Shown here piece by piece: positions 1 through 9,102 of a stretch of 64,000 nucleotides of DNA. The notes beneath the pieces were generated by a model. That model searched no databases. It worked only from the letters and a program-made list of their open reading frames with translations, and was not told where the DNA came from. The translations under genes and the position numbers were made by a program. The stretch comes from Streptomyces chartreusis NRRL 3882 (GTDB taxonomy: Bacteria; Actinomycetota; Actinomycetes; Streptomycetales; Streptomycetaceae). The DNA is taken from contig NZ_LT963352.1 of NCBI RefSeq assembly GCF_900236475.1, forward strand, positions 3,782,001 to 3,846,000, read 5' to 3'. Each line of letters starts with the position of its first letter. Positions within the stretch are counted from its first letter, which is position 1.

Positions 1-102
1 CTCGGCGAGCAGGACGCGCCGCGGCCAGACCGCCGCGAGGGCGACGGCCGCGGTGGTGACGCCGGGGGAACCCTTGTCGGCGGCGAGAGCGATGAGCGCC
101 AT
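1..102 (-). CDS. ParA/MinD-like ATPase, N-terminal fragment (TadZ/CpaE type?)
   Basis: Only the first 34 codons are in the window; the gene runs off the left edge. The peptide opens with a hydrophobic strand followed by a deviant Walker A-like loop (KGSPGVTT), as in MinD/ParA P-loop ATPases that place protein assemblies in the cell. It lies 17 bases downstream of the SAF-domain gene on the same strand. That pairing is typical of Flp/Tad pilus loci, where a TadZ/CpaE-like ATPase follows a CpaB-like protein. The family call rests on the P-loop and this context; the remaining domains are not visible. Confidence 0.6.
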   Translation of the reverse strand, partial: MALIALAADKGSPGVTTAAVALAAVWPRRVLLAE

Positions 103-119
103 GGGTCGGGTGCCGCCTT

Positions 120-845
120 CTAGTTGCCGGGGACGTGCACGATGGCGACCTCGTTCGCGGCCGCCGCCGAGGCGAGCGCGGCCGCGTCGGCCTGGTCGAC
201 GAGGAGGGTGAGCGAGAGGTTGCCGGTGCTCACGGTGGCGTCGCTCTCGTCCTCGACGGCGTTCACGCGCGCGTTCTCGACGAGGGCGCCGCCGGAGGAC
301 GAGGTGCCGCCCGAGCCGGTGCTGTCGCCGGAGTTGTTCGAGCCGGCGCCGCTGGTGCCGACGCGGTAGGCGGAGACGACGTCACCGGCCTTGATGTCCG
401 ACGGGTACTGGCCCTCCTTGAGGGCGAGACCGACGGAGGCCTTGCCCGCGGGCAGGCTCGCCTTCTTGGCGAACATCTCACCGACCGCGAGGGTGCCCGG
501 GTAGATCGTGGATTTGGCCTTGTAGGTCTGGATGGTCTTCAGCTGCGACCACTCGACGTAGTGGATGCTTTCGTCCTTGGCGACCATGACGGAGGTCACG
601 TCGGAGTCCTTGAGGGACTCGCCGGCCTGGACCTCCTGCGTCACCTTGACGACCTCGATGCGGTCACCGGCCTGGAGCACGAGCATCGTCGCCCCCAGCG
701 CACCCACCAGGATGAGCAGCACGGCGAGCGCCGCCAGTGCCGGTTTGCGCTCGCGAGGTGGTGTGGGAAGCCGGTCACCGACCGGCGGCTGAGCCGGAGC
801 GGCGGAACGACCGGCGCCCGCCCCCGTACGCTCTTGGATCTTCAC
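120..845 (-). CDS. SAF-domain membrane protein (CpaB/RcpC-like)
   Basis: 241 residues with a GTG start. A Pro/Arg-rich cytoplasmic N-terminus (about 1-34) precedes one transmembrane helix (about 35-58). A SAF domain follows (about 62-130), with the typical VTQEVQAGESLKDSDV opening and a GEMFAKKASLPAG segment. A Gly/Ser-rich low-complexity stretch lies near residues 165-185, then a short beta-rich tail. SAF proteins of this kind (CpaB/FlgA-like) belong to Flp/Tad pilus assembly. The ParA-like gene starts 17 bases downstream, so the two are probably co-transcribed. Exact role in Streptomyces is unknown. Confidence 0.75.
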   Translation of the reverse strand: MKIQERTGAGAGRSAAPAQPPVGDRLPTPPRERKPALAALAVLLILVGALGATMLVLQAGDRIEVVKVTQEVQAGESLKDSDVTSVMVAKDESIHYVEWSQLKTIQTYKAKSTIYPGTLAVGEMFAKKASLPAGKASVGLALKEGQYPSDIKAGDVVSAYRVGTSGAGSNNSGDSTGSGGTSSSGGALVENARVNAVEDESDATVSTGNLSLTLLVDQADAAALASAAAANEVAIVHVPGN

Positions 846-1521
846 GCAACCGCTCCCCGTACACCCAAGAATATGTCTGTCAATTTGCCTTCAGATGTGG
901 ACACTTCACCCGCGCCTCCCCGCACGGAGACGCGCGGAACGGGCCGGACGTACCCGCCCGACCTGGGCAAATAGCCAGCACTGAGGGTGAGTGTCAAGCC
1001 ATCGCACCGTATCAGCCGCACATAAGCCCCTCAAGGCGCGTCCGGCCTCTCGGACCCCACGCCGCGGGCCGTTACCCATCTGCAACTTCCCGCCCACGCA
1101 CGCCTGTCGGGAACCGAGCCGCAACGGGAAACCACCTGTGCGCCAGCGAATCCGCGACCGCTCCAACCGTCACCGGCGATCCGGTCGTCCGTCACCTGTC
1201 GGCCATCATGCCTGCACGATTCACTCACGAAGTCGAGGGCGCGCAGCGGCTGTCGGGCGCGGGACAGCGGCTTCAGCAGAGCGCGGCGGCGTCCCTGATC
1301 CCGGTCGTCGCCATCCCGGCCCGAGGCCACCGGTACCCGTCCCGGTCCTCACCGCACGGCGCCGCGTCCGACCCGCGCTCCCTTCCCCCCCAAGCACCGG
1401 CAAAACCAGCCCCATCTCCCTCTCAAGCCCCGCCCATCGTTCGACCAGCACAGGCCACGGTGCGTCATCCCCTGCCTAAGATCACGAACGCCCCGCCCAC
1501 CGGACCCGCCGGGAACGCATC
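846..1521. other. Intergenic region without a supported gene
   Basis: This stretch separates the leftward SAF-domain gene from the rightward T7SS-like cassette. It should hold both promoters. The open frames here have no domain, no convincing ribosome-binding site and no sensible codon pattern, so I call no gene. Confidence 0.6.
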
Positions 1522-1830
1522 GTGAGTGATCTGCGGCTCGAGGACACCGTCTTCGAGGACCTGAAGCGCACCTTCTCGACGATCTCCGACCGCATGGACG
1601 GTGCTCGGCGGACGCTGCGCGGTACGGACGGGTCGGTCGTCGGCGCGCCGAAACTCGTCGACGACGTGCACGACTTCGCCGACGACTGGGCCTACGGCAT
1701 CAAGCAGCTCGGCAAGCACACCCAGAACGCGGTCAAGATGATCAACAAGATCGGCCAGACCTTCGACAAGCTGGACCTGGAGCTGGCCGAGTCGATGAAG
1801 GCGCCCCGATCCGGCAAGAAGGGGCGCTGA
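1522..1830 (+). CDS. Small helical WXG-like protein, first gene of a T7SS-type cassette
   Basis: 102 residues, GTG start at 1522, no signal peptide, predicted largely alpha-helical with a basic C-terminus. It shares the pattern of the frameshifted gene at 13740: an N-terminal helix, then a central D-x-V-x-x-F-x-D-x-W block, a long helix containing a V/I-G-K/Q core, and a Lys-rich end. Both sit directly upstream of a larger helical protein. The length and helical-pair architecture resemble ESX/WXG100-superfamily substrates or partners, but the classic W-x-G turn is not obvious. The next gene begins 7 bases after its stop, so an operon is likely. The function is inferred from context only. Confidence 0.65.
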   Translation: MSDLRLEDTVFEDLKRTFSTISDRMDGARRTLRGTDGSVVGAPKLVDDVHDFADDWAYGIKQLGKHTQNAVKMINKIGQTFDKLDLELAESMKAPRSGKKGR

Positions 1831-1837
1831 GGAACGC

Positions 1838-3025
1838 ATGGGACGTCCCTCCTTCCCCCACATAGGCTGGGACCCCACCCCCGGCGACGTCGAGCAGACC
1901 CGCGAGCTGGCCAAGCGGATCGGGGGACTCGCGAGTGAACTCGGCACCGCGGTACGGGAACTGGAGCGCATCGAGTGCGGCGCCTGGAAGGGCAAGACCG
2001 CCGTCGCGTTCAGCGAGCACATCTCCACCGACGTCACCCCCCTGATCAGGAAGAGCTACGAGTCCTTCGACAAGGCCTCCCGCGCCCTGCACCGCTGGGC
2101 CGGTCAGCTCGACGGCTTCCAGGACGAGGCGGACCGGCTGGAGAAGGAGGCCGGGGAGAAACTCGACGCCCAGGCGAAGGCCAAGGAGGGGACCGAGGCG
2201 TACGGGAAGGCCTCCGGGGACGTGAACGGGGTCATCCAGAAGGTCCACGACCTGGAGGAGCGCTACCGGCGCGCCGCCGGGCTCACAGGGCGGGATCTGG
2301 ACAAGGCCGCCGACATCGCGCCCGACGAGCCCGGCTTCTGGGACAAGCTCGGGCACGGGATCGCCGACGCCTGGGACGCGACCGGGGAGTGGTTCAAGGC
2401 CCACGCCGACCTCATCAAGACCATCGGCGACGTCCTGAGCCTGGCCAGCGGCGTGCTCGGGATGCTCGCCATCATCACCGCCCCCTTCGAGCCCCTGGGC
2501 GCGATCTTCGCCGCCGGGGCGATGATCACCAGCGGGGCCGCCCTGCTGACCCACGCGGTCGCCAAGGCGGCCGGAGCAGACGTCGGCTGGGCCGAGATCG
2601 GCTTCGACGCGCTGGGCATCCTGCCGGGCGTCAAGGGACTGACCGGCAGCGCCGAGCTGGCCAAGGGCGCCAACGCGGCCGCCCGGGCGGCGGAGTTGGG
2701 CGAGGGATATCGCGGAGTCACCAGCGTCGGCAGGTCGTTCGTGCTCTTCGGGCCGTTGAAGGCCGCGCCCGTGGTGAAACTCGGGGAAGGCGGCAGCAGG
2801 CTGACGCTGGCCGTGGAGAGCGGGCTGCAGAACGTCCGCAAGGGGCAGATCCTCGGCACGCAGGGCATCAACACCATCGCCTCGAAGCTGCCGTTCATCA
2901 AGGGCGAGGAGGCCATCGCCCCCATGAGCCGGGCGGGACGCGCCCTCGACGCCTCGATCAAGGGCGGCCTCAACGCCCTGAAGCTGCACACCATCGCCAC
3001 GCACGACTTCGGGGCGCACTCGTGA
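1838..3025 (+). CDS. Putative T7SS effector/partner with WXG-like helical N-domain
   Basis: 395 residues. The N-terminal region (about 8-130) begins with a G-W-D-P-x-P-G-D motif and is a long helical domain with a W-K-G turn near residue 50, as in T7SS polymorphic-toxin leader domains. A linker follows, then a hydrophobic Gly/Ala-rich segment (about 200-260) that could insert in or lie against a membrane, and a C-terminal region of unknown fold. No nuclease, NADase or peptidase motif is recognisable. Its N-domain matches the truncated gene at 14037. It overlaps the next gene by 4 bases (GTGA), so translation is probably coupled. A role as secreted effector is inferred. Confidence 0.65.
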   Translation: MGRPSFPHIGWDPTPGDVEQTRELAKRIGGLASELGTAVRELERIECGAWKGKTAVAFSEHISTDVTPLIRKSYESFDKASRALHRWAGQLDGFQDEADRLEKEAGEKLDAQAKAKEGTEAYGKASGDVNGVIQKVHDLEERYRRAAGLTGRDLDKAADIAPDEPGFWDKLGHGIADAWDATGEWFKAHADLIKTIGDVLSLASGVLGMLAIITAPFEPLGAIFAAGAMITSGAALLTHAVAKAAGADVGWAEIGFDALGILPGVKGLTGSAELAKGANAAARAAELGEGYRGVTSVGRSFVLFGPLKAAPVVKLGEGGSRLTLAVESGLQNVRKGQILGTQGINTIASKLPFIKGEEAIAPMSRAGRALDASIKGGLNALKLHTIATHDFGAHS

Positions 3026-3660
3026 CCGCCACCGTCGTGGCAGGCGCCACCGTGCCACCCATGGCCTTCCACCTCCCCCACGGCATCCACGCCATCGAGG
3101 TCTCCCTCGACCCGGAGGAACGCGCCGAGGCCGCACGCCGGCTGGTCCGGGACATCTATCCACAGGGCGAGGAGCCGCTGTGGAACACCATGGGCTCCCT
3201 CTACGGCGCCATGGCCGACGAGCTCCTCGCCGACGGCGTCGCGTTCTTCGGGATCGGCCTCTACGAGATCGAGGACGGGGGCGGTGTGGCGCACTGTGCG
3301 CTCACCGTCGCCGTGCACGAGCGGGCAGAGGCGGACCCCGACGTCGTCGCCGCGGGCACGCGGGCCGCCCTGCTGGGCGATCCGCTGCGTGAGGTGTCCT
3401 GGCTGGACCTGCCGTGCGGTCCGGCGGTCTACGGCATCACCTTCCGGAAGCTCGTCGTGGACAGCGCCTACACGACGTCCGGCGAGGACGAGGAACTGGT
3501 CATGGGCCAGATCCAGGTGCACATCCCGTTCCCGACGGGGCCCTACACCGCCGTGGTCACCCTCGACACAGCGTCGGTGGAGCAGTGGGACGAGTTCTCG
3601 CACGCCGTCGCAGGCATCATCGGCTCCGTGGAGTTCCCCCAGAGAGAAGTGACGCACTGA
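3022..3660 (+). CDS. Unknown protein in T7SS-type cassette
   Basis: 212 residues from the overlapping GTG at 3022; an ATG at 3061 is an alternative start. No signal peptide or clear transmembrane helix. Predicted mixed alpha/beta, with a long antiparallel beta section (about 85-200) rich in aromatic and acidic residues. I do not recognise the family. The 4-base overlaps with both neighbours make it part of a four-gene operon with the WXG-like protein and putative effector. A chaperone or immunity-type role would fit the position, but nothing in the sequence proves it. Confidence 0.6.
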   Translation: MTATVVAGATVPPMAFHLPHGIHAIEVSLDPEERAEAARRLVRDIYPQGEEPLWNTMGSLYGAMADELLADGVAFFGIGLYEIEDGGGVAHCALTVAVHERAEADPDVVAAGTRAALLGDPLREVSWLDLPCGPAVYGITFRKLVVDSAYTTSGEDEELVMGQIQVHIPFPTGPYTAVVTLDTASVEQWDEFSHAVAGIIGSVEFPQREVTH

Positions 3661-4550
3661 TGGACTGGTATCCCGACGCCGACGAGGACCTGCTCCTGCG
3701 GACCTCCGCCCGTTTCGCCGGTGGTCAGGCGGCCGCCGTCGCGGGGTGCCGATGGTTCCGGGACCCGCAGCGCAACGACATCCAGGGCGAACTCCCGGGC
3801 TGGCCGCCCGGCCCGGTCCACACCCCGCGCACCACCGGCGACCGCGCCGCGCGCCGTACCGGCCGTGCCCTGGCGTTCGGGATCCCCCTCATCGCCAATC
3901 TCGTCGCCAACATCGGGGGCGCCGCGGGCAGCCCGTTCGGCAGCGGGCCCACGACCGGCAAGCCCGAGGAACGCGAGAACGAGGTGGACGACTTCCCCGT
4001 CATGTGGGCCGCCCCGGACACCCTGGCCCGCACCGTCCCCTGGCAGCTCGACCCCGACCGCCGCCCCGAGGGCTACACCACCGACCTGGTCCTGACCAGC
4101 CGCCGGCTGCTCTTCCTCGGCACCCGCACCGGCACCCTCGACAAGGCCGACGTCCTCGCGGAGTACCCGCGCGTCTCCCTCGCCCACGCCCGTCGGATGC
4201 GCTTCAGCGAGGTCGAGGCGGATGTGAAGGTGACCTTCGCCGACGGGTCGTGGATCCGCCTGTTCACCGGCAATCCCGACAGCGCCGAGCGCCTGGCGGA
4301 GATCCTCGACGGCACCGTCGACGCCCTCCCCGAGAGCGACCTCACCCCCGGCCAGCGCGACCGCGTCACCCGCTTCCTGGCCGACCTCCCGGCCGGCACC
4401 CGCCCCCCGACCTTCACCCGTCTGGCGAGCGGCATCGTCCTGGTCGAGGCCCGGGTCCCGCTGAAGGCCGGGCAGGACCTCCACGAGACCCACTCGATCC
4501 TGATGGGCCCCTCAGGAGAGCCGGCCAAGCCGCAACCGGGCGATCTGTAG
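3660..4550 (+). CDS. Unknown protein with PH/GRAM-like segment, last gene of T7SS-type cassette
   Basis: 296 residues, starting at the ATG that overlaps the previous stop (ATGA-type overlap). A short hydrophobic Gly/Ala segment (about 78-100) might touch a membrane. The middle (about 140-215) has the strand pattern LVLTSRRLLFLG ... RMRFSEVEADVKVTFADGS, typical of bacterial PH/GRAM-like beta domains. The C-terminal third is acidic and Pro-rich. No signal peptide. It is the terminal gene of the cassette; the next gene starts about 60 bases downstream. Function is unknown. Confidence 0.6.
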   Translation: MDWYPDADEDLLLRTSARFAGGQAAAVAGCRWFRDPQRNDIQGELPGWPPGPVHTPRTTGDRAARRTGRALAFGIPLIANLVANIGGAAGSPFGSGPTTGKPEERENEVDDFPVMWAAPDTLARTVPWQLDPDRRPEGYTTDLVLTSRRLLFLGTRTGTLDKADVLAEYPRVSLAHARRMRFSEVEADVKVTFADGSWIRLFTGNPDSAERLAEILDGTVDALPESDLTPGQRDRVTRFLADLPAGTRPPTFTRLASGIVLVEARVPLKAGQDLHETHSILMGPSGEPAKPQPGDL

Positions 4551-4611
4551 CAGTCGCGAAGCCCCGAGTAGAGTGCGGGCCGGACAGTGATCGGACCGCG
4601 GGGGCACACCG

Positions 4612-6669
4612 GTGAGAGCAGTCACGGCAAACGCACAACACGCAGTACGTATACGGGCATCGAGCGACCCCCGGACCCGCTTCGTCCCCCTGCTCCTCGC
4701 CCTCTGCGCGCTGACGGTTCTCTTCGCAACCGCCACCCCGGTCCGAGCGGCGGAGAGCACGCCCGCCACCCAGGCCGCCTACCTCGCCGAGCGCCTCCGC
4801 GAGGGCCCGGTCTACGTCACCGACCAACTCCCCCGCGAGATCCCCCGGTCCACGGCCCCCGACTTCGCGAGGCTCGCGAAGAAGACCGGCGTCCCGACCT
4901 ACGTCCTGGTCCTGCCCGCACAGAGCAGCGTCGACGGCAGGCAGTTGCTCGGCGCGGTGCACGACCGCCTCGGCCGGGACGGGCTGTACGTCCTGGTCGA
5001 CGACATGGCGGTCGCCGAGGCCACGGCCTACGGGGTGCGCGCGCCGGCCGACGCCGCCTCGACCGTCACACAGTACGAACTGCCCTACGACGCCGGGCCG
5101 TTGCTGAGCTTCGAGCGCTTCGTCGACGTCGTCGCCCTGGGCGGCGAGAAGGCGTCGGCCCGTGCCGGGGCGGCACGTGAGAAGTACCAGGGCGACGAAC
5201 CCGCCGAGATGTACATCGGCCCGTCCGACCGCCGCAACCAGTCCTTCCTGACCGGGATCCTGCTCACCGGCGTACCCCTGCTGATCCTGCTGGTGGCCGG
5301 TTACGCGGGGCGCCGCCGCCGGCGTTCCGGGGCCGAGCGGCGCGTCCCCCGCTGGGTCACCCCCGGCGCGGCAGTCCTCACCGCCACCGCCATCGCCCTC
5401 ACCGCCGCCACCGTCTTCGACCAGACCAGGTCGAGCGCGGCGCCCCCGCCCACCCCGGCCGACCTGTCCGCCCGCGTCGAGCGTGTGGCGGCGGGCCTGA
5501 AGCAGGACCCCGTGTACGCCGATCCGGAGAGCCCGCGGGTGCTCGACGCCCGCCAACTCGCCCGGCTGCACGACCGGATCCGGGACTTCCGCCGCGCGGA
5601 GGGAGGCGGCCGGGTGTTCGTCTCGCTGGTGCCGCAGACTCCCGAGAGCGAGTCGGCCGGTGACACGATGCTGTTCGCCGCGGCGGTGCACGCCAAGGTG
5701 GGCGAGGACGGGCTGTACGTGGTCGCCGACCCCGACGACGGCACGATCGACTTCTACAACCACGGCCTGCGCCGGGACACCAACCGGCTGGCCTTCAACC
5801 TGCCGGACTCCGTCACGTTCGGCGACAGCAGGGCGGACGAGGCCGACGACCACCTCCTCGGCGAGCGCCTCGACAAGCTGATGACCTTCCTCGACGAGAC
5901 CCCGCGCACCGACCGGCCCGGGTCGGAACCCGCGCCGGCCGCCGCCCCGGGGGCCGCCGACGAGAACACCCTCCCGCCGCTCTTCGCCACCGACTTCTGG
6001 CCCGGCCTGTTCGTGGGCGCCTTCGCCGCACTGCTGCTGTCCGGTGTCGTGGCCGGGGCGACGTGGATCGTGACCGGTCTGCGGCGGCGTCGCTCGCACG
6101 CGCCCGAGCCGGCCCACCTCCTGCCCTTCACCTCCCCGACCGAGCCGTCGGCGTCCTACCTCCGGCGTACCGCCTACGCCGAACTCTCCATTCTGAGCGG
6201 GGAGTTCACCGACGCGGACGAGAACACCCGCGCCTGGGACTGCCTCGACGCGGCGATGCTGCTCCTCGACGGCGACCTCGACCGGGCCCGCAGTGCAGAG
6301 ACGGACGCCGCGACCCTGGTCGCCGTCGTCGTACTCGCCCGGGCGGGCCGCGCCGCGCTCACCGGCGACACCAACGACCTGTGCTGCGGCGTGAACCCGC
6401 TGCACGGGCCCGCCGTCAGCCGCCACCACGTGCGCGTGTCGGCGGAGGGCAGCCGCAGGCGCCTGCTCCCCGTCTGCGAGCCCTGCCGCGACACGGCCGT
6501 CGCCGAACCGGGCGGCATCCCGGGCCGGTTGCTGAATCTGCCCGGCACCGCGTCCGGTGCCGGCGGCCGGCCGCCGTACTACGACGCGACCCACGGCCCG
6601 CTGTCCGCCGTACCCGGCGGCATCGCCCGGCTCATCGACAAGGTGAGGGAGACCGCAGGTGTCCACTGA
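4612..6669 (+). CDS. Large membrane protein with repeated extracytoplasmic domains and C-terminal Cys motif
   Basis: 685 residues, GTG start. It has a signal sequence or first transmembrane helix (about 22-44), then an extracytoplasmic alpha/beta domain (about 50-190) carrying the pattern 'L..GPVYV......P' and a nucleotide-like 'DRLGRDGLYVLVDD' strand. Two helices (about 213-270) are followed by a second diverged copy of the same domain (about 280-430), then another membrane helix (about 462-490). The cytoplasmic C-terminus carries LCCGVNPLHG (about 590) and PVCEPC (about 618-623), which looks like a metal-binding knuckle. The downstream gene overlaps by 11 bases and has one copy of the same domain and motif. 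The layout vaguely resembles TPM-type membrane proteins, but I cannot assign a function. Confidence 0.65.
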   Translation: MRAVTANAQHAVRIRASSDPRTRFVPLLLALCALTVLFATATPVRAAESTPATQAAYLAERLREGPVYVTDQLPREIPRSTAPDFARLAKKTGVPTYVLVLPAQSSVDGRQLLGAVHDRLGRDGLYVLVDDMAVAEATAYGVRAPADAASTVTQYELPYDAGPLLSFERFVDVVALGGEKASARAGAAREKYQGDEPAEMYIGPSDRRNQSFLTGILLTGVPLLILLVAGYAGRRRRRSGAERRVPRWVTPGAAVLTATAIALTAATVFDQTRSSAAPPPTPADLSARVERVAAGLKQDPVYADPESPRVLDARQLARLHDRIRDFRRAEGGGRVFVSLVPQTPESESAGDTMLFAAAVHAKVGEDGLYVVADPDDGTIDFYNHGLRRDTNRLAFNLPDSVTFGDSRADEADDHLLGERLDKLMTFLDETPRTDRPGSEPAPAAAPGAADENTLPPLFATDFWPGLFVGAFAALLLSGVVAGATWIVTGLRRRRSHAPEPAHLLPFTSPTEPSASYLRRTAYAELSILSGEFTDADENTRAWDCLDAAMLLLDGDLDRARSAETDAATLVAVVVLARAGRAALTGDTNDLCCGVNPLHGPAVSRHHVRVSAEGSRRRLLPVCEPCRDTAVAEPGGIPGRLLNLPGTASGAGGRPPYYDATHGPLSAVPGGIARLIDKVRETAGVH

Positions 6670-7894
6670 CGTCAGGCGCGTGATCACCGTCCTCGCGGTA
6701 CTGCTGCTGGCAGCGCTCACCACCACGCCGGCCCGTGCGGCGGACGGCGACGCCCCGAGCGCCGGGCAGCGCATCGCCGAGGCCCTGCGCACCTCGCCCG
6801 TCTACGTCGACGAGGCGTACGCCGACGCCGTACCGCCCTCCCGGCAGCGGCAGTTGGCGGACCGGATCCGCCGGACGGGCCTGCCGGTCAAGGTCGTTCT
6901 CACGCCGCTCACCAAGGGCGACGCCTTCGACGGCGACTCCGGCGTCCTGGCCGCAGTCGTCCGTGACCGGCTCCCGGACCAGCGCGAACTCATCCTCATC
7001 ACGACGGACGGCGACTTCCCGGACTCCCTGAACGGCTACGAGTGGCCCGCCGACACCCACCAGACGCGGGACGCGGTGGCCGCCGCCGGTCTCCTGGAGG
7101 AGACCCGGGACGCGGGGCTTGCCGACGTGACCGCCAAGGCGGTGGACCTGGTGGCGGAGGGGAAGGGCACGCAGCGGTACGAGGGGGCGACGAAGGACCT
7201 GGGCGACGCCCCGGCACCGAAGACGGGACCCGGGAAGCCCGCCGGCTCGCGGTGGTGGCTGTGGCCCCTGGTGGCCGTACCGGCCCTGGCCCTGGCCGGG
7301 CTCGCGACCCACGCCCTGGTCCGCTCCCGCAAGGCCGCTTCGGCCGCTCCGGCCGTTCCCCAGCTGGTGTTCGCGACGGCCCGCGCGGCCGACGAGGCGC
7401 AGCTGCGGCGCCGGGCGGAGGCGGAAGTACTGGCTCTCGGCGAGGCGACCCAGGCGGCCGGCGTCTCCACGACACCCGGTCTCCAGCGCGCCCTCGACGC
7501 CTACGCCGCCGCAGGCAGGGTCCTCGACGAGGCCCGGGGCCTGCCGGATCTGGCTGGTGTCCTGGCCCTGGCGCAGGAGGGCCGCGACGCCCTCGCCGGC
7601 TCCCCCGGACTTCCCCTCTGCTTCTTCAACCCCCTGCACGGCCGTGCCGCCCTCCGCACCGGCTGGCGTCCGCTGGGCCGCCGGGACCGGCTCGACGTGG
7701 CGGTGTGCCAGGACTGCGCCGACGCGCTGCAGGTCCGCCGCGCCCCGGAGGTGCTCACGGACCGGGCCGAGGACGGCCGTACCGTCCCCTACTTCGAGCT
7801 CCCGGCCGGGCGGAGCGTGTGGTCGGCGACGGGGTACGGGTCGCTGACGTCACCGCTGGACGGCTTCACCTCCCGTAGCGCCAGGGCTCGTTGA
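6659..7894 (+). CDS. Membrane protein related to the upstream gene, Cys/NPLHG motif
   Basis: 411 residues, GTG start overlapping the previous gene by 11 bases, so translation is coupled. Signal peptide (about 8-28), one extracytoplasmic domain (about 35-185) with the 'L..SPVYVD' opening seen twice in the upstream protein, one transmembrane helix (about 197-222), then a helical cytoplasmic region ending in LCFFNPLHG (about 316-324) and VCQDC (about 346-350). The shared domain and Cys motif show the two proteins are paralogous partners, probably acting in one envelope complex. Its TGA stop directly abuts the stop of the convergent LCP gene, the two forming TGATCA. Function unknown. Confidence 0.65.
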   Translation: MSTDVRRVITVLAVLLLAALTTTPARAADGDAPSAGQRIAEALRTSPVYVDEAYADAVPPSRQRQLADRIRRTGLPVKVVLTPLTKGDAFDGDSGVLAAVVRDRLPDQRELILITTDGDFPDSLNGYEWPADTHQTRDAVAAAGLLEETRDAGLADVTAKAVDLVAEGKGTQRYEGATKDLGDAPAPKTGPGKPAGSRWWLWPLVAVPALALAGLATHALVRSRKAASAAPAVPQLVFATARAADEAQLRRRAEAEVLALGEATQAAGVSTTPGLQRALDAYAAAGRVLDEARGLPDLAGVLALAQEGRDALAGSPGLPLCFFNPLHGRAALRTGWRPLGRRDRLDVAVCQDCADALQVRRAPEVLTDRAEDGRTVPYFELPAGRSVWSATGYGSLTSPLDGFTSRSARAR

Positions 7895-9067
7895 TCAGCG
7901 GGGCGGCCGGTCCTCCCGCAGCGCCGTGAACAGGGCGCGGGCCCGCCGGTCGTCCCACTTCACCGCGCTGCCCTTGGACGTACGCAGGTCCGGGTCGGCC
8001 ACGGGCACGTTGAGCTGTCGGCCCCCGCCGGACGCGGCCTTCCGCATGGCCTCGAACAGCGACATCAGGTCGGGCAGCTCGGTTTCCTCGTCCACGATGA
8101 GCGTGTCGAGCCCGGCGCGCAGGGTCGGGAAGGACTTGGACGGGTCGGCGAGGGTGGACGGGGTGGCCGCCTTGCGGGCGAGGGCGGCGAGGAACTTCTG
8201 CTGGTTGCGGGTGCGCCCCAGGTCGCCCTGGGCCTCCTGTTTGCGCTGCCGTACGAAGGCCAGCGCCTCGGCGCCGTCGAGGGTCTGGCAGCCGGCGGGC
8301 AGATCGGCGCCGGAGTCCTCGTCCCGTACGGGCTTGTCCAGGCACATGTCCACGCCGCCGACCGCGTCCACCACCCCCACGAAACCGGCGAAGCCGATCT
8401 CCGCGTAGTGGTCGATGTGCACACCGGTGTTGCGTTCCACGGTCCGCACGAGCAGGTCGGGTCCGCCCAGGGAGAACGCCGCGTTCAGTTTGTTCGGAGC
8501 GGCCCGGTAGCTGCGGCCGGTGTCGGGATCGAGGTAGGGCGGGAGGGTCACCCAGGAGTCGCGCGGCAGGCTGAGCATCGTGGTGCCGTTGGCACCGGTG
8601 TGCAGCAGGATCACCGAGTCGGTCCGGCGGCCCTCGGCCGAGCCGGTGTTCAGCTCCTTCCGGTCCTGCTGCGACAGTCCCTCGCGGCTGTCGGAGCCCA
8701 CGACCAGGTAGTTGGTGCCCTCGCCGCGCGGCACCCGGCCGGAGAGCGTGCCGAGGTCGACCTGCTGGTTGAGCCGGGTGTCGGCCCAGACGTACGTACC
8801 CGCACCGGCGAGCAGCAGGACGGACGACAGCACGGCCGCCGTACGCAGGAACCGGCGGCTCCGGCTGGGACGGCGCCGGTTCCTGCTGCCGCGCCCCCCG
8901 CGTGCGTGGACGCCGCTGGCATAGCGGCCGGGGGCGGCGGGCGAGGGCATGCCCGGCAGGGGGGCGGTGCGGGTCGAGGGCGGTGGCGCGAGGGAGGGCG
9001 CGGGCGGTTCCTGCCGTGGGGCCCACTCGGGAGGGGGTTCTCCCGGACGGTCGGTCCAGTCGGTCAT
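7895..9067 (-). CDS. LytR-CpsA-Psr (LCP) family cell-wall glycopolymer ligase
   Basis: About 390 residues from the ATG at 9067, which has a GAGG upstream. A TTG at 9106 overlapping the glycosyltransferase stop would add 13 residues. A Pro/Arg-rich cytoplasmic N-terminus is followed by one membrane helix (about 71-92) and an extracellular LCP domain. The domain shows the family signatures: VVGSDSREG, GRRTDSVILL (conserved Arg and Asp), LSLPRDSWV, KLNAAF and GDLGRTRNQQ. LCP proteins move polyprenyl-linked glycopolymers onto peptidoglycan. It lies directly downstream of a processive glycosyltransferase gene, so it probably attaches that enzyme's product to the wall. Confidence 0.9.
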   Translation of the reverse strand: MTDWTDRPGEPPPEWAPRQEPPAPSLAPPPSTRTAPLPGMPSPAAPGRYASGVHARGGRGSRNRRRPSRSRRFLRTAAVLSSVLLLAGAGTYVWADTRLNQQVDLGTLSGRVPRGEGTNYLVVGSDSREGLSQQDRKELNTGSAEGRRTDSVILLHTGANGTTMLSLPRDSWVTLPPYLDPDTGRSYRAAPNKLNAAFSLGGPDLLVRTVERNTGVHIDHYAEIGFAGFVGVVDAVGGVDMCLDKPVRDEDSGADLPAGCQTLDGAEALAFVRQRKQEAQGDLGRTRNQQKFLAALARKAATPSTLADPSKSFPTLRAGLDTLIVDEETELPDLMSLFEAMRKAASGGGRQLNVPVADPDLRTSKGSAVKWDDRRARALFTALREDRPPR

Positions 9068-9102
9068 CGACGCCTCGAAGGTGCTGTGGGGGTTCTCTCG
9101 GG

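Noticed and set aside
1742..3163. 473-codon open frame on the minus strand
   Set aside because: Gly/Arg/Val-rich shadow of the putative effector gene, without start site or domain.
4414..6792. 792-codon open frame on the minus strand
   Set aside because: It is antisense to the membrane-protein gene at 4612, which has the signal peptide, membrane helices and paralog support.
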